Below, one piece after another: positions 44,046-53,530 of a stretch of 64,000 nt of DNA. Each line of letters begins with the position of its first letter. The first letter of the stretch is position 1. The position numbers and the translations under genes were made by a program. The notes under the pieces are model-generated. The model was not told the origin of the DNA, did no database searches, and saw only the letters and a program-made list of their open reading frames with translations. Origin of the DNA: Suilimivivens sp963638365 (GTDB lineage: Bacteria > Bacillota > Clostridia > Lachnospirales > Lachnospiraceae). The stretch is taken from positions 40,131 through 104,130 of the forward strand of contig CAVHRK010000045.1 in NCBI GenBank assembly GCA_963638365.1, written 5' to 3'.

Positions 44046-45410
44046 TCAAGTAGGTTGATTTATCTTCCAGTACCCGCTACGATCTGATCCGATTCGTTCT
44101 ATGATTCCCTTTTCCTTCAGTGCTTTTAAATATTTTGTTGCAGAAACCCTACTGACAAGTAGTTTTTGGGCAAGCTGCGATGCGGTATATCCCGGGTCTT
44201 CCAGCAAAAGCTCAAGCGTTTTCTGTTCCTTGTCCGTCAGCTTATCAGATAAGTTATCAGATAAGTTATCTGTAAATTGCTTGTTCAATCGGACGATCCG
44301 ATCCTCCGGGGCTGTGAATTTGATCATAATATCGCCGGGGTGAATGGTATATTCCGGAAGCGGAAGATTATCCGCTTTTAGTGCCTGACAAATCTTTTCA
44401 ACACCGCGCCCCCAACTCTCAATGAAGCCGGCAAGGTAAAACACATGCGCAATATTCGGATTATAGGGCTTGGAAGCGTGCTTCTGCATCAGATTTTCCA
44501 ATGTCCAATCCTCCGGCAGGCTCCCGACGTTTGCCACATAAAGCCGATCTTCATATACGCTGATCTGTATCGGAATCCCAGACTGATACTGTTTATGGCA
44601 GATAGCATTCAGCAGAGCTTCCCGGAGCGCTGCCTCCGGCACAAAGTACCGTTCAATGCGCTGGGCACCCTCGTAGCGGATCTTGGCTCGCATATACTTC
44701 AAATAAATAATGTCCAGTGCCTTATCCACCTGCTCCAAGATGGAACCGTGGATTTCGTCCTGATAAAGCAATTCAGCATCATTTTCGAAATAGCCGATTT
44801 TGATGTATGCGCCTGTCTGATATCTCTCCGGATCATTGCTGAACAGCAGCATAGCGGCGTTTGTCAGGTAATCGCCGTTCTTTAAATGCAGCTTATCCAA
44901 CAGAATTTCCTTTGGTTCTTCCAACAAACTTGTTTCCATGCGACCTTTCTTCACGGCAAGGCTCTTGAACTTGGAAACAACTCTATCGTCCACATCTGCT
45001 ATTGAAAAGGCAGGTAAAGGAAGATTGTCCCACGTAGCTCCGCGTTTGCGCATAAGGAAAGCTTCCAACGCAGGGCCGGTCAACACCTGACGAGTGCTGC
45101 CGCTGCGGTAGTAGTAGACACCTTTGCAGGAAATACCGATGGGATAGGAAGGAACATCAATTTCAATATATTCCAATCCGTCTTTCTCCAGCAAATTCAC
45201 ACCGACAATAATGCCCATGGCATCACGAATCTTGTTTGGCACATCCTCCAGCAGTTTTCTGGCATTTGGCAGACCAACTACTTTGCCGTCATCATCACAG
45301 CCAATATAGATTTTTCCGCCTTGCGCATTGGCATAGCCACAGATCCATTCCAGATATTCGTCTTTCCACTTGCTTTTCCATTCAATGTTCTGGCTCTCAG
45401 GCATCTTCAT
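44046..45410 (-). CDS. AlbA/Schlafen-type DNA-binding protein with ATPase-like domain
   Basis: About 454 residues. An N-terminal AlbA_2/Schlafen-AAA_4 domain (SQNIEWKSKWKDEYLEWICGY, ANAQGGKIYIGCDDDGKVVG) is followed by a RecG-C-type HATPase-like region (REALLNAICHKQYQ, EDRLYVANVGSLP) and a C-terminal winged helix (DPGYTASQLAQKLLVSRVSATKYLKALKEKGIIERIG). A linker has a short tandem repeat, DNLSDNLSDKLTDKE. These proteins are often annotated as transcriptional regulators. The start at 45410 overlaps the stop of the upstream gene by 14 nt. Confidence 0.8.
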   Translation of the reverse strand: MKMPESQNIEWKSKWKDEYLEWICGYANAQGGKIYIGCDDDGKVVGLPNARKLLEDVPNKIRDAMGIIVGVNLLEKDGLEYIEIDVPSYPIGISCKGVYYYRSGSTRQVLTGPALEAFLMRKRGATWDNLPLPAFSIADVDDRVVSKFKSLAVKKGRMETSLLEEPKEILLDKLHLKNGDYLTNAAMLLFSNDPERYQTGAYIKIGYFENDAELLYQDEIHGSILEQVDKALDIIYLKYMRAKIRYEGAQRIERYFVPEAALREALLNAICHKQYQSGIPIQISVYEDRLYVANVGSLPEDWTLENLMQKHASKPYNPNIAHVFYLAGFIESWGRGVEKICQALKADNLPLPEYTIHPGDIMIKFTAPEDRIVRLNKQFTDNLSDNLSDKLTDKEQKTLELLLEDPGYTASQLAQKLLVSRVSATKYLKALKEKGIIERIGSDRSGYWKINQPT

Positions 45411-46317
45411 CACCGTCCTGTCCCTTATTTTTCCCTCTGCTCTTATAGACATTATACTGATTTTTGCATCTTGCGCTGCAAAAGGCGGAATTGGCCCGAC
45501 TGCCGAGAAATACCTTCTGACAATGCTTGCACAGCCGCAGAGGTTTCGCATCATCCACCAGCATAAAGCTGAACATCATCTGGATACCCAATAGCAGCGA
45601 ATGAAAGTCCCAATAGATCGTCGGTTTATCCAGCAGTTCAATATGATAGCTTGGCGCAATGCCGCCGAAGGCGGCCATAGCTTTGCGATAGAGGTTTCGC
45701 GTCCCCTCGTCTATCGTATCATAATCGTTATAGTACAGGATGGAGGATGCCAGCGTGAACGCCCAATCCTTGAACTGCTGCGCCACCCAGTCATATGGCT
45801 CGGCATACTCACGCTGAAAGCTCATGTTTTTTGCCATCGGCTCATCCAGGAAGGTCATGGTCAGGGCAACCATCATATTATCCCCGGACACGCTCCAACT
45901 GGATTCTACGCCTTTTTTCACCATATCCAGGCTGTCAAAGGGATAGAATAAGGCAAGGTAATCCTCTGTTGCCATGCTTTCTTCCTTGATGAAGTGATTT
46001 TTTGGCAGATAGACTGCCTCATATTCCATAAACGACGGCGTTGTTGGAAGTGCTGTCATGAGTCCCAGCAGACCGTAGTGAGTCACAAAGGCCATAATTG
46101 CCCTTTCTACCTTATCTTCCGGACTGCGGTTCATCATCAGCATTCCCACATTCAGGGCTTCCAATACCAACTCAGAGGAATCCTTCAGGGGGTTATATAC
46201 ATCGGGCTTTGCTGTCTTTTCCGGAATGATATAGCGCCTCCCGTCCTTGCCGGTTTTGATCTCATAGCGGTCATACCGTACCCAATGGGAACGGGACTGT
46301 GCAAACAGGTTGTTCAT
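45397..46317 (-). CDS. Protein with C-terminal zinc-finger-like motif
   Basis: About 306 residues, soluble. Most of the protein is an unassigned alpha-helical region; the end carries RLCKHCQKVF...SAFCSARCKNQYN, a C-x2-C...C-x3-C pattern like CGNR or treble-clef fingers that could bind RNA or DNA. Start chosen at ATG 46317 with GAGGTG upstream; a GTG twelve bases earlier is possible. It overlaps the AlbA-type gene, so the two are coupled and may act together. The function is not known to me. Confidence 0.65.
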   Translation of the reverse strand: MNNLFAQSRSHWVRYDRYEIKTGKDGRRYIIPEKTAKPDVYNPLKDSSELVLEALNVGMLMMNRSPEDKVERAIMAFVTHYGLLGLMTALPTTPSFMEYEAVYLPKNHFIKEESMATEDYLALFYPFDSLDMVKKGVESSWSVSGDNMMVALTMTFLDEPMAKNMSFQREYAEPYDWVAQQFKDWAFTLASSILYYNDYDTIDEGTRNLYRKAMAAFGGIAPSYHIELLDKPTIYWDFHSLLLGIQMMFSFMLVDDAKPLRLCKHCQKVFLGSRANSAFCSARCKNQYNVYKSRGKNKGQDGDEDA

Positions 46318-46373
46318 GATGCCGTTCACCTCAAATCGTAATCCATCTATATATTAACTATATTACTATTGTA

Positions 46374-47291
46374 TCAACCGTCCTTGTCATCGTCAAGGGC
46401 GGTTTTCTTTTTTCTCGGCTTTGTTTTGCTCTCTCGGCGGATCACGGCATCCTTACCCATGGTTTGCAGCAGCGCCCCATATTCCTTCATAAACTCACGC
46501 TCCCGCAGAGTAAGACTGAGACCATTTTCCTGCTTTTCGCTGAGATGCTCGTACATTTGCTTTTGCAGCTTTTTTTGAACGGTCATCCGCAGCTTTCGGA
46601 TATTCCGGTCGGACTGCCCGCGTATGGCGGCAAGCCTTGCGGTACTGTACTGCCTGATGAACAGATAATACAGCACTTCTTTCTGCTCGTCACTGAGACT
46701 GAGAAAGAGCCTGGAGAGAAAACGGTTCGCAGTCAGCTCGTGCAGCTCGTAGGGACAGGAGAAGATAATGTCGAGGAAGTTTCCCTGACAGAGCTGGCGG
46801 AACCTCGGCATGTTCATCCACAGCGGGGCAATCTTCGGATCGGGCACAGCTTGAAACTCCAGCGGAACATCTCCGCGCAGGTTTTCGTGGTCTCGTTCCC
46901 TGCGCTCCCGATTGCGGTCGAGCCGATTCCATTCCTCTACGACCTTCTGAAAATCCGCCAAAGTCTGGGCAGAATCCTCCGTACGCTTCAATGCCTCCGC
47001 AAGAATTTCACGCTTGAGCCGCTTCTCGCTGGTGAGCGCAGCTTCTTCCTCTTCGTTCTCCAGCTCGGCATTGTAGTCTCTGGGATGCTCGTCCTGCTCC
47101 AGCTCACATTCCAGTTCTAAAGCGCGTTCCCCCTCAAGCGCATCCTCCAGCGCCCCGTCAGACGCATCCTCCCAATCGGCAAAGCCATCCTCATCTGTTT
47201 CAAGGTCTGGTTCCTCTATTTGCTCCTCGGTATCTTCTTCCTCATCGGAAAAAATATCATCCGGCAGCAGTTCATCCTCCCATGGTTCCAC
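46374..47291 (-). CDS. Sigma-like HTH protein with acidic N-terminus
   Basis: 305 residues. The first 90 residues are strikingly acidic (for example DIFSDEEEDTEEQIEEP). A helical middle is followed by a sigma-70 region 4-like HTH (LSLSDEQKEVLYYLFIRQ, ARLAAIRGQSDRNIRKLRMT). No region 2 for -10 recognition is evident, so this is not a standard sigma factor and may be an adaptor or regulator. GTG start with GGGGAGGTG upstream. It opens the minus-strand cluster 47291-44046, next to the divergent tnpW gene. Confidence 0.6.
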   Translation of the reverse strand: MEPWEDELLPDDIFSDEEEDTEEQIEEPDLETDEDGFADWEDASDGALEDALEGERALELECELEQDEHPRDYNAELENEEEEAALTSEKRLKREILAEALKRTEDSAQTLADFQKVVEEWNRLDRNRERRERDHENLRGDVPLEFQAVPDPKIAPLWMNMPRFRQLCQGNFLDIIFSCPYELHELTANRFLSRLFLSLSDEQKEVLYYLFIRQYSTARLAAIRGQSDRNIRKLRMTVQKKLQKQMYEHLSEKQENGLSLTLREREFMKEYGALLQTMGKDAVIRRESKTKPRKKKTALDDDKDG

Positions 47292-47549
47292 GACAGCTTC
47301 ACCTCCCCGAAAAAATATTTTTCTTTTTTTTCAAAAACGGTTCCGATTTACACCCCGTATTTCTCCTATTAGTAGAGAAGTAATTGCAGTGTTGGTTACA
47401 AAGATTACTTTCTCTGCCTATTGTTCAAAGAAAGGAGGAGCACAGTGTGCAGAACAGCTATGACAAAGATATATGACATCTCCGGCTTACACACGCCGGA
47501 ACCACAATCAGTATACCAGGGAACAAAGGATTTTTCAAGGAGGGACAAG

Positions 47550-47759
47550 ATGGAGCAAAACAAGCGGGAACAGTTTATTATCCGCCGGATCGGCGGCACC
47601 ACCTACAAGGTCAGAGTCGTGTTCAGCGATAACGGCGGCGAGACCATGGAGGATAAAATTCTGCGGATTGTACGCAATGATATGGTTACAAACGACGGAA
47701 CCTATGATATAATGGAGCTGCCACAAATGAGCCGACAGTCTGAAAGGAGCGCATCATGA
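47550..47759 (+). CDS. tnpW: TnpW family transposon protein
   Basis: 69 residues. FIIRRIGGTTYKVRVVFSD and ETMEDKILRIVRND match the TnpW family found with Tn4451-like recombinases. AAGGAGGG precedes the ATG at 47550. The frame is open further upstream to a GTG at 47445 that has a good AAAGGAGG site; a longer 104-residue product is therefore possible. It overlaps the recombinase start by 4 nt (ATGA). Confidence 0.75.
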   Translation: MEQNKREQFIIRRIGGTTYKVRVVFSDNGGETMEDKILRIVRNDMVTNDGTYDIMELPQMSRQSERSAS

Positions 47760-49798
47760 GCGTGAAACAGACTGAAAGCAAGATCACAGCCCTCTATGAA
47801 CGGTTGTCCCGTGATGATGACAACGCCGGGGATAGTAATTCCATCGTGAATCAAAAAAGATACCTCGAAAGCTATGCCCAGCAGAGAGGTTATACCAACT
47901 GGCGGCACTATACGGACGACGGATGGAGCGGCGGCAATTTCGAGCGGCCCGCATGGAAGCAGCTTATTGCGGATATTGAAGCAGGCAAGGTCGCCCATGT
48001 AATTGTCAAGGATATGAGCCGGGCCGGGCGTGACTATCTGCAAACCGGCTTCTACACAGAGGTGTTCTTCCGCCAGCACGACGTCCACTTTGTTGCGATT
48101 GCCAACAGTGTGGACAGCGATGACCAGAACAGCAACGAGTTTGCCCCCTTCCTCAATATCATGAACGAGTGGTATCTGCGCGACCTGAGCCGCAAGCAGA
48201 AAACCGCCATCCGCGTCAAGGGAGAATCCGGCAAGCCTACCACCAACTGTGCCATTTACGGCTACAAGAAAGACCCGGAGAACAAATACCATTGGCTGAT
48301 CGACGAGGAAGCTGCCGCCGTGGTGCGGCGTATTTTCCGTTTGACCATTGAGGGCAAAGGCCCATACGATATTGCTCGCATTCTCTTCGATGATAAGGTG
48401 GATATGCCTGCCGTATACTTTGGTAAGCAGGGCAAGGGTATCTGGAAAAGCAAAGAGGAATTCCCAAATCCCTATAACTGGAGTGGCTATATCGTGGGGC
48501 AGATTCTCTCCAAACCGGAGTATATGGGGCATACGGTGAATTTTCGCTCCCACAAAAAATCCTACAAAGATAAAAGTCCCGTGATGAATCCAAAAGAGGA
48601 GTGGCTGATCTTTGAGAACACCCATGAGGCCATCGTGGACAAGGAAACATGGGAGCTTGCGCAGAAGCTCCGCAAGACACCCAAGCGCATCGACACGCTG
48701 GGTGAAGCGAATCCGCTGACCGGACTTCTGTACTGCGCCGATTGCGGCGAAAAGATGTATAATCACCGTTCCAAAGGCGGCACGGAGAACAATCCCTATC
48801 CATCTGACTATTTCGATTGTTCCTCCTATACCCTTGCCAGGCAGAAACGAACGACAGCCTGCTGCGGGCATTATATCACAACCAAGGCTCTGCGCGCCCT
48901 GATTTTAGAAACCATCCGCACGGTCAGCACCTTTGCGATTTCCAACCAGGCGGCGTTTATGGAAAAAGTGCGCTCTGCTTCCCAGCTGCGGCAGGCGGAA
49001 GCCGCCAAAGATGCCAAGCGACGGCTGAACAGGGACAAAAAGCGCATCACAGAGCTGGACACCATCATCAAAAAGTTATATGAATCCTTTGCCATCGGTC
49101 GCATTACCGAGGAACGCTTTGACAGCCTGCTGGCAGAATACGAAGCCGAGCAGAAAGTGCTGCAAGCCTCTGTCGCAGAAGCGGAGGAAAAGCTGTCCGC
49201 TTTCGCAGAGGACACCGCCCGTGTAGAGCAGTTCCTGGATCTGGCGAGGAAGTACACGGACTTCTCGGAACTGACCAATACAATGATCAACGAGTTTATT
49301 GAGAAAATCATCGTCCACGCCCCGGAGCGTATCGACGGCGACCGGGTGCAGGAGGTGGAAATTCACCTTCGCTTTATTGGGCAGTTCGAGCTTCCAGCGC
49401 CGGATCTGACCGAGGAAGAAATCAAGCGGCAGGAGCAACTCAAGCGGCACCGTATCAAAAGCCGGGAACGGTATCAGAAAATCAAGGCCGGCGAACACAC
49501 GGTCGGCCAACCGTTCAAATTGACCTGCAAATGCTGCGGTCGGGAATTTGAAGCCAAGCGGACAAACACCCTGTTCTGCGGCCCCAACTGCCGTGCGAAA
49601 TTCTACCGTCAGGAGGCGGCAGAGCGCCGCAGCCGGGAGTGTACCTGCGAAAGCTGCGGCAAGGTTTTCACTGCAACTCGAAGCAGCGTCAAATACTGCT
49701 CCGACGATTGCCGGTATGCAGCGCAGATCAAGCGGCAGGACGCACGGAAGAAAGCCTTGCGAGAGGCTAAAAACGAGGAAGAACCAACAACAGAATAA
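47756..49798 (+). CDS. tnpX: Large serine recombinase (TnpX-like)
   Basis: 680 residues. N-terminal resolvase domain with the catalytic Ser18 in YERLSRDDD and the conserved KDMSRAGRDYLQTG; then the recombinase domain (about 190-300), a zinc ribbon (LLYCADCGEKMY...CGHY), a coiled coil (about 410-510) and a DUF4368-like tail. The C-terminus adds two Cys-rich clusters (CKCCGREF...CGPNC and CESCGKVF...CSDDC). Such enzymes excise and integrate mobilisable transposons. The product appears intact, so this element could still move. It is GC-richer than the genes to the left. Confidence 0.93.
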   Translation: MSVKQTESKITALYERLSRDDDNAGDSNSIVNQKRYLESYAQQRGYTNWRHYTDDGWSGGNFERPAWKQLIADIEAGKVAHVIVKDMSRAGRDYLQTGFYTEVFFRQHDVHFVAIANSVDSDDQNSNEFAPFLNIMNEWYLRDLSRKQKTAIRVKGESGKPTTNCAIYGYKKDPENKYHWLIDEEAAAVVRRIFRLTIEGKGPYDIARILFDDKVDMPAVYFGKQGKGIWKSKEEFPNPYNWSGYIVGQILSKPEYMGHTVNFRSHKKSYKDKSPVMNPKEEWLIFENTHEAIVDKETWELAQKLRKTPKRIDTLGEANPLTGLLYCADCGEKMYNHRSKGGTENNPYPSDYFDCSSYTLARQKRTTACCGHYITTKALRALILETIRTVSTFAISNQAAFMEKVRSASQLRQAEAAKDAKRRLNRDKKRITELDTIIKKLYESFAIGRITEERFDSLLAEYEAEQKVLQASVAEAEEKLSAFAEDTARVEQFLDLARKYTDFSELTNTMINEFIEKIIVHAPERIDGDRVQEVEIHLRFIGQFELPAPDLTEEEIKRQEQLKRHRIKSRERYQKIKAGEHTVGQPFKLTCKCCGREFEAKRTNTLFCGPNCRAKFYRQEAAERRSRECTCESCGKVFTATRSSVKYCSDDCRYAAQIKRQDARKKALREAKNEEEPTTE

Positions 49799-49867
49799 GA
49801 AAAGACGCAGACGGCGGCTTGCACCATATCGGGCAGGCCGCCGTTTTTGCGCTGAAATGGAGGTATC

Positions 49868-50507
49868 ATGCGTATTTTTGAAATCGTAAAAGAAAACGTC
49901 AAACTGCGGGAAGCAGTGGAGCTGTACGGAGTAGATGTAAGCCGGTACGGCAAAGCCCTCTGCCCGTTTCACAATGACCGCCACCCCCAGCCTGTTTGTA
50001 GCGGACGATCATTATCACTGCTTTGCCTGTGGAGCGCATGGGGATGTGATTGACTTTGTAGGCAGATTGTTCCAGCTCTCGCCCTACGATGCGGCACGCA
50101 AGCTGATGGCAGATTTTCACCTTGACCCGGACAAGCCGCCCAACGCAGCGGCGCTCCACGCAAAACGTATCCGAACAGAAGCACAGCAGCTCAGAGAAAA
50201 AGAGCGGCTGTGCTTTTCTGTTCTCTGCGATTATGTCCATGTGCTGCGGGACTGGAAGGTACGGTATGCGCCGCAGTCACCTGACGAGCCTGTTCACACG
50301 CGGTTCGCGGAAGCCTGTCACAAGCTCGATGAGGTGGAATATTGGCTGGATATTCTCACTTCTGGTGATTCCGAGGAGCGGCATGAAGTAATCAACGACT
50401 GGCTGTCAGGCAATAAAATCAGCACCCTCAAATCACGGCTGAAAATTATCAAAGAGGAGGAAGACTATGAACGAAACGAATATCGAAGCTATGACACTGC
50501 CGCCTGA
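49868..50507 (+). pseudogene. CHC2 zinc-finger primase-like protein, frameshifted
   Basis: Two overlapping frames make one gene: MRIFEIVKENVKLREAVELY...ALCPFHNDRHP in the first and SLFVADDHYHCFACGAHGDVIDFVGRLF in the second. Together they form a DnaG-type CHC2 zinc finger (CPFH...CFAC). The break is at a run of five C (49984-49988); removing one C restores the frame. This can be a real mutation or a sequencing or assembly error. The rest (about 150 residues) is helical. The gene overlaps the helicase gene by 41 nt and would help replicate the excised element. Confidence 0.8.
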
Positions 50508-51795
50508 GGCAGTTTGGCCCGACTGGTACGACGGTCGGCACATCAACGAGGTGTTGTTCTGCCGTCAGTTTTTGGAGAAGTACCCCATGAAATGTGTGCG
50601 CGGGCGGCTGTTCACCGTGGACGGGCTGATTGAGGATGAGGGGCAAATCGGCAATCTCATTCTGGAGGAAGTCTCCGGTGTGCTGACGTCCGGTCTCTCC
50701 AAGTTCGTCACCAACCTGCTTGCTAGCATCAAACTGCAAGCGTATTCACCGCCGCTGCCCATTGAAACCGACCGCATCCATGTTGCCAACGGAACGTATT
50801 TCATGGATGGCAGTTTCACCGCCGACAAAAGCTATTGCAACAACCGCCTGACCGTTTCCTACAATCCTGATGCGCCGACGCCCCAAAAGTGGCTGCAATT
50901 TCTGTCTGAGCTGCTGCAACCGGAGGATATTCCCACCTTGCAGGAGTTCCTCGGCTATTGCCTATTGCCCACCACCAAGGGCCAAAAAATGCTCATGCTC
51001 ATCGGCAAAGGCGGCGAGGGCAAGAGCCGCATCGGGCTGGTCATGCGTTCCCTGCTGGGCGACAGTATGAATACCACCAGCATTCAGAAGGTGGAGAGCA
51101 ACCGGTTCAGCCGCGCGGATTTGGAAAACAAGCTTCTGATGGTAGACGACGATATGGATATGAGTGCCCTGCCCAAGACCAACTATATCAAATCCATCGT
51201 TACGTCCGAGTGCAAGATGAACATGGAACGCAAGTGCATTCAGAGTTATCAGAGCCAGCTCTATGTACGCCTTCTCTGCTTCGGAAACGGTGCGCTGACG
51301 GCTTTGCACGACAAGTCCGATGGCTTCTTTCGCCGCCAGATCGTGCTGACCACCAAAGACCGGCCCGCAGACAGAGCAGATGACCCATTTCTTGTGGACA
51401 AGCTGCTGCGAGAGAAGGAGGGAATCTTTCTCTGGTGTCTGGAAGGGCTGCATCGGCTGATTGGGAACAACTATCAGTTCAGCATTTCGGGCCAAGCCAG
51501 AGAGAACATGGAAACGGTCAAGCGCAGCAGCAACAATGTGATCGAGTTCCTGCAATCCGAGGGCTATATCCGGTTCAAGGCAGACAGCGAAGCAAGTTCC
51601 AAGGCAATCTATGAAGCTTATACCCGCTGGTGTGATGACAACGCTCAGAAACCAATGTCCGCGAATCGCATCAGCTCCGAGCTGGCACAGAATGAGCGTC
51701 TTTACAATGTGGAGGCCACTAACAACGTCTATTTCGCCGGCAAGTGGGTGCGCGGATTTGTGGGCATTGAGGTGCTAAGCCTGCTGCCCTATTGA
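50467..51795 (+). CDS. D5-like primase-helicase of phage/plasmid type
   Basis: 442 residues. An N-terminal D5_N-like region (LQFLSELLQPEDIPTLQEFLGYCLLPTTKG) precedes an SF3-type ATPase core with Walker A LMLIGKGGEGKSRIG and Walker B-type LLMVDDDMDM, then a C-terminal winged helix-like part. These helicases unwind the replication origin of plasmids and islands. The gene is coupled to the CHC2 gene. The ATPase motifs are intact. Confidence 0.85.
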   Translation: MNETNIEAMTLPPEAVWPDWYDGRHINEVLFCRQFLEKYPMKCVRGRLFTVDGLIEDEGQIGNLILEEVSGVLTSGLSKFVTNLLASIKLQAYSPPLPIETDRIHVANGTYFMDGSFTADKSYCNNRLTVSYNPDAPTPQKWLQFLSELLQPEDIPTLQEFLGYCLLPTTKGQKMLMLIGKGGEGKSRIGLVMRSLLGDSMNTTSIQKVESNRFSRADLENKLLMVDDDMDMSALPKTNYIKSIVTSECKMNMERKCIQSYQSQLYVRLLCFGNGALTALHDKSDGFFRRQIVLTTKDRPADRADDPFLVDKLLREKEGIFLWCLEGLHRLIGNNYQFSISGQARENMETVKRSSNNVIEFLQSEGYIRFKADSEASSKAIYEAYTRWCDDNAQKPMSANRISSELAQNERLYNVEATNNVYFAGKWVRGFVGIEVLSLLPY

Positions 51796-51819
51796 AAATG
51801 ACAACCGAACTTCAAATGT

Positions 51820-51851
51820 GCCGTACACGCTGTACACTCTGTACGGCTGTT
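51820..51851 (+). terminator. Terminator-like GTAC hairpin
   Basis: GCCGTACA (51820-51827) pairs with TGTACGGC (51840-51847), followed by TGTTTTTG. It ends the helicase operon. Its loop also contains TGTACA, so it may double as part of the GTAC-rich centromere-like region. Confidence 0.5.
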
Positions 51852-52023
51852 TTTGATTCCACTTCTAAAAACAGATTTTCATGTCCAATGTTACCAGATA
51901 TGGCTCAAAAGCCGAGAAATCGTCTTGCTTTGAAGTGCTTTGATGCAAATTAGAAGAATCTTTCTTCAAAACCTGTGTACGGAGATGTACATCAGCCACC
52001 TGTTCTGTACGCTGCCGTACACG
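51820..52023. promoter_or_regulatory. Candidate centromere (parC-like) of the ParM/ParR system
   Basis: The 270 bp between the helicase and parM-like gene has no ORF but is rich in GTAC: three copies at 51820-51847 and four more at 51975-52023 (TGTGTACGG, GATGTACATC, CTGTACG, CCGTACACG). The outer GTGTACGG/CCGTACAC are inverted. Clustered short repeats upstream of a parM-parR pair are what ParR proteins bind. Confidence 0.5.
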
Positions 52024-52065
52024 AAAAACTATTTTACAGCCGCTCAGCGGCAGAAAGGAACGACT

Positions 52066-52995
52066 ATGAATTATATGAACAACAAACCCATCATCATTGG
52101 CATCGACCATGGCTACGGAAACATCAAGACCGCCCGCACCTGCTTCCCCACCGGCGTGACCGCTCATGACAAGGAGCCGACCTTCAAGAATGACCTGCTG
52201 ATTTACGACGGCAGGTACTACACCATCGGGGAGGGACATAAGGAGTTTGCCGCCGAGAAAATGACGGACAGCGACTATTATCTTCTGACCCTTGCCGCTA
52301 TCGGGCGGGAACTGCACATCCGCCATCTCACCTCTGCCCGTGTCCATATTGCGGCAGGACTTCCTCTCACCTGGGTCAGCGAACAGAAGGATGCTTTTAA
52401 GGCATACCTTCTCCAGAATGACAGCGCGAATTTTAACTTCCGAGGCGTGGATTATCATGTGGAGTTTGACGGAGCGGATATTTTCCCGCAGGGCTTTGCC
52501 GCCGTCGCCGGGAATCTAGGACAGTTCAGGGAAACGAATATGCTCTGCGACATCGGCAACGGCACCATGAACGTCATGTATATCAACGAGCGCAGACCGG
52601 TTCTCAGCCGCTGCTATACGGAAAAGTTTGGGACACATCAGTGCATGCTGGCCGTCCGGGAGAGCGTGCTGCGGCAGTTCGGCAAAACGCTGGACGATGC
52701 CACCATCGAGCGTGTGCTGCGCAAGGGTACGGCAGAAATCGGGGAACGATACCTGACAGCCATCCGCGAGACCGCTGCGGAATATGTGGCTGGTATTTTC
52801 CTCAGGCTGCGGGAGCATGAGTACGACCCGGAACTGATGCGGCTCTATGTGGTAGGCGGTGGAAGCTGTCTTGTGCGGAATTTCGGGGAGTACGAGACAG
52901 GGCGCGTCATCTTCAATGATGATATCTGCGCCACCGCCAAGGGCTATGAGCTGCTGGCGGAGAGCAAGATGAAGAAAGCAGGTGGCATTGTATGA
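52066..52995 (+). CDS. parM: ParM/StbA-like actin-type segregation protein
   Basis: About 309 residues of the actin-like ParM/StbA family. IIIGIDHGYGNIKTA (phosphate 1), CDIGNGTMNVMYI (phosphate 2) and VVGGGSCLV (adenosine motif) are clear. Such ATPases form filaments that push replicons apart. The start at 52066 follows AGAAAGGA; the open frame upstream is in repeat DNA. The next gene overlaps by 4 nt, giving a ParM-ParR pair. Confidence 0.85.
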   Translation: MNYMNNKPIIIGIDHGYGNIKTARTCFPTGVTAHDKEPTFKNDLLIYDGRYYTIGEGHKEFAAEKMTDSDYYLLTLAAIGRELHIRHLTSARVHIAAGLPLTWVSEQKDAFKAYLLQNDSANFNFRGVDYHVEFDGADIFPQGFAAVAGNLGQFRETNMLCDIGNGTMNVMYINERRPVLSRCYTEKFGTHQCMLAVRESVLRQFGKTLDDATIERVLRKGTAEIGERYLTAIRETAAEYVAGIFLRLREHEYDPELMRLYVVGGGSCLVRNFGEYETGRVIFNDDICATAKGYELLAESKMKKAGGIV

Positions 52996-53369
52996 GAAAG
53001 AACATCTACACGACCACTCTGCGGCTGAACCTGAACAACGATGCAGACCGGCAGGCATGGGAACACTTGCGGCGGCTGGACAAGACACAGTACCGTTCTG
53101 TGAACAGCGCAGTGATTGCTGCTGTCAACGCCTTCTTCTGCAGACAGGAGCAGCTTGCCGCTGATCCTTATCTGGAGACCCGTGAGAAGGAGGATGTTTT
53201 TCTTCAGGAAATTCGGGATACCATCCGGGAGAGCTTGCAGGGAGCTGTACCCATGAGTTTTGCCCCATGGATGCAGCTCGTGCAGGGAACAGCACCGGCA
53301 GCCACACCGCAGAAAGCAGAGAATAGCGAAGACCTTGATGCCGCGCTGGACTTTGCGGACAGCTTTTGA
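52992..53369 (+). CDS. parR: ParR-like centromere-binding protein
   Basis: 125 residues. The N-terminus (IYTTTLRLNLNNDADRQAWEHL...RSVNSAVIAAVNAFF) reads as a ribbon-helix-helix DNA-binding fold, as in ParR. The C-terminal tail ends ALDFADSF, a hydrophobic/acidic peptide that in ParR proteins contacts the ParM filament tip. The ATGA overlap with parM supports a pair. Assignment rests on context and fold pattern. Confidence 0.7.
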   Translation: MRKNIYTTTLRLNLNNDADRQAWEHLRRLDKTQYRSVNSAVIAAVNAFFCRQEQLAADPYLETREKEDVFLQEIRDTIRESLQGAVPMSFAPWMQLVQGTAPAATPQKAENSEDLDAALDFADSF

Positions 53370-53457
53370 TACCAAATCCACCTGATCTGATAGCAATGCC
53401 GATACCATTTCAGGCAGGTTTGCTACTACAGAAGGAATCTGAAATCATTGTAACATC

Positions 53458-53506
53458 AAAAACCGGTTGTTTGCTATCACGATTGGTAGCAGACAGCCGG
53501 TTTTTA
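53458..53506 (+). terminator. Hairpin between parR and the DUF3847 gene
   Basis: AAAAACCGGTTGTTTGCTA pairs almost throughout (with G-U) with TAGCAGACAGCCGGTTTTT. It may end the parMR transcript. Confidence 0.55.
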
Positions 53507-53530
53507 CTATCACGAAGGGAGAATTTGACG

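Noticed and set aside
47702..48871. 389-codon minus-strand frame
   Set aside because: Antisense to the serine recombinase catalytic and recombinase domains.
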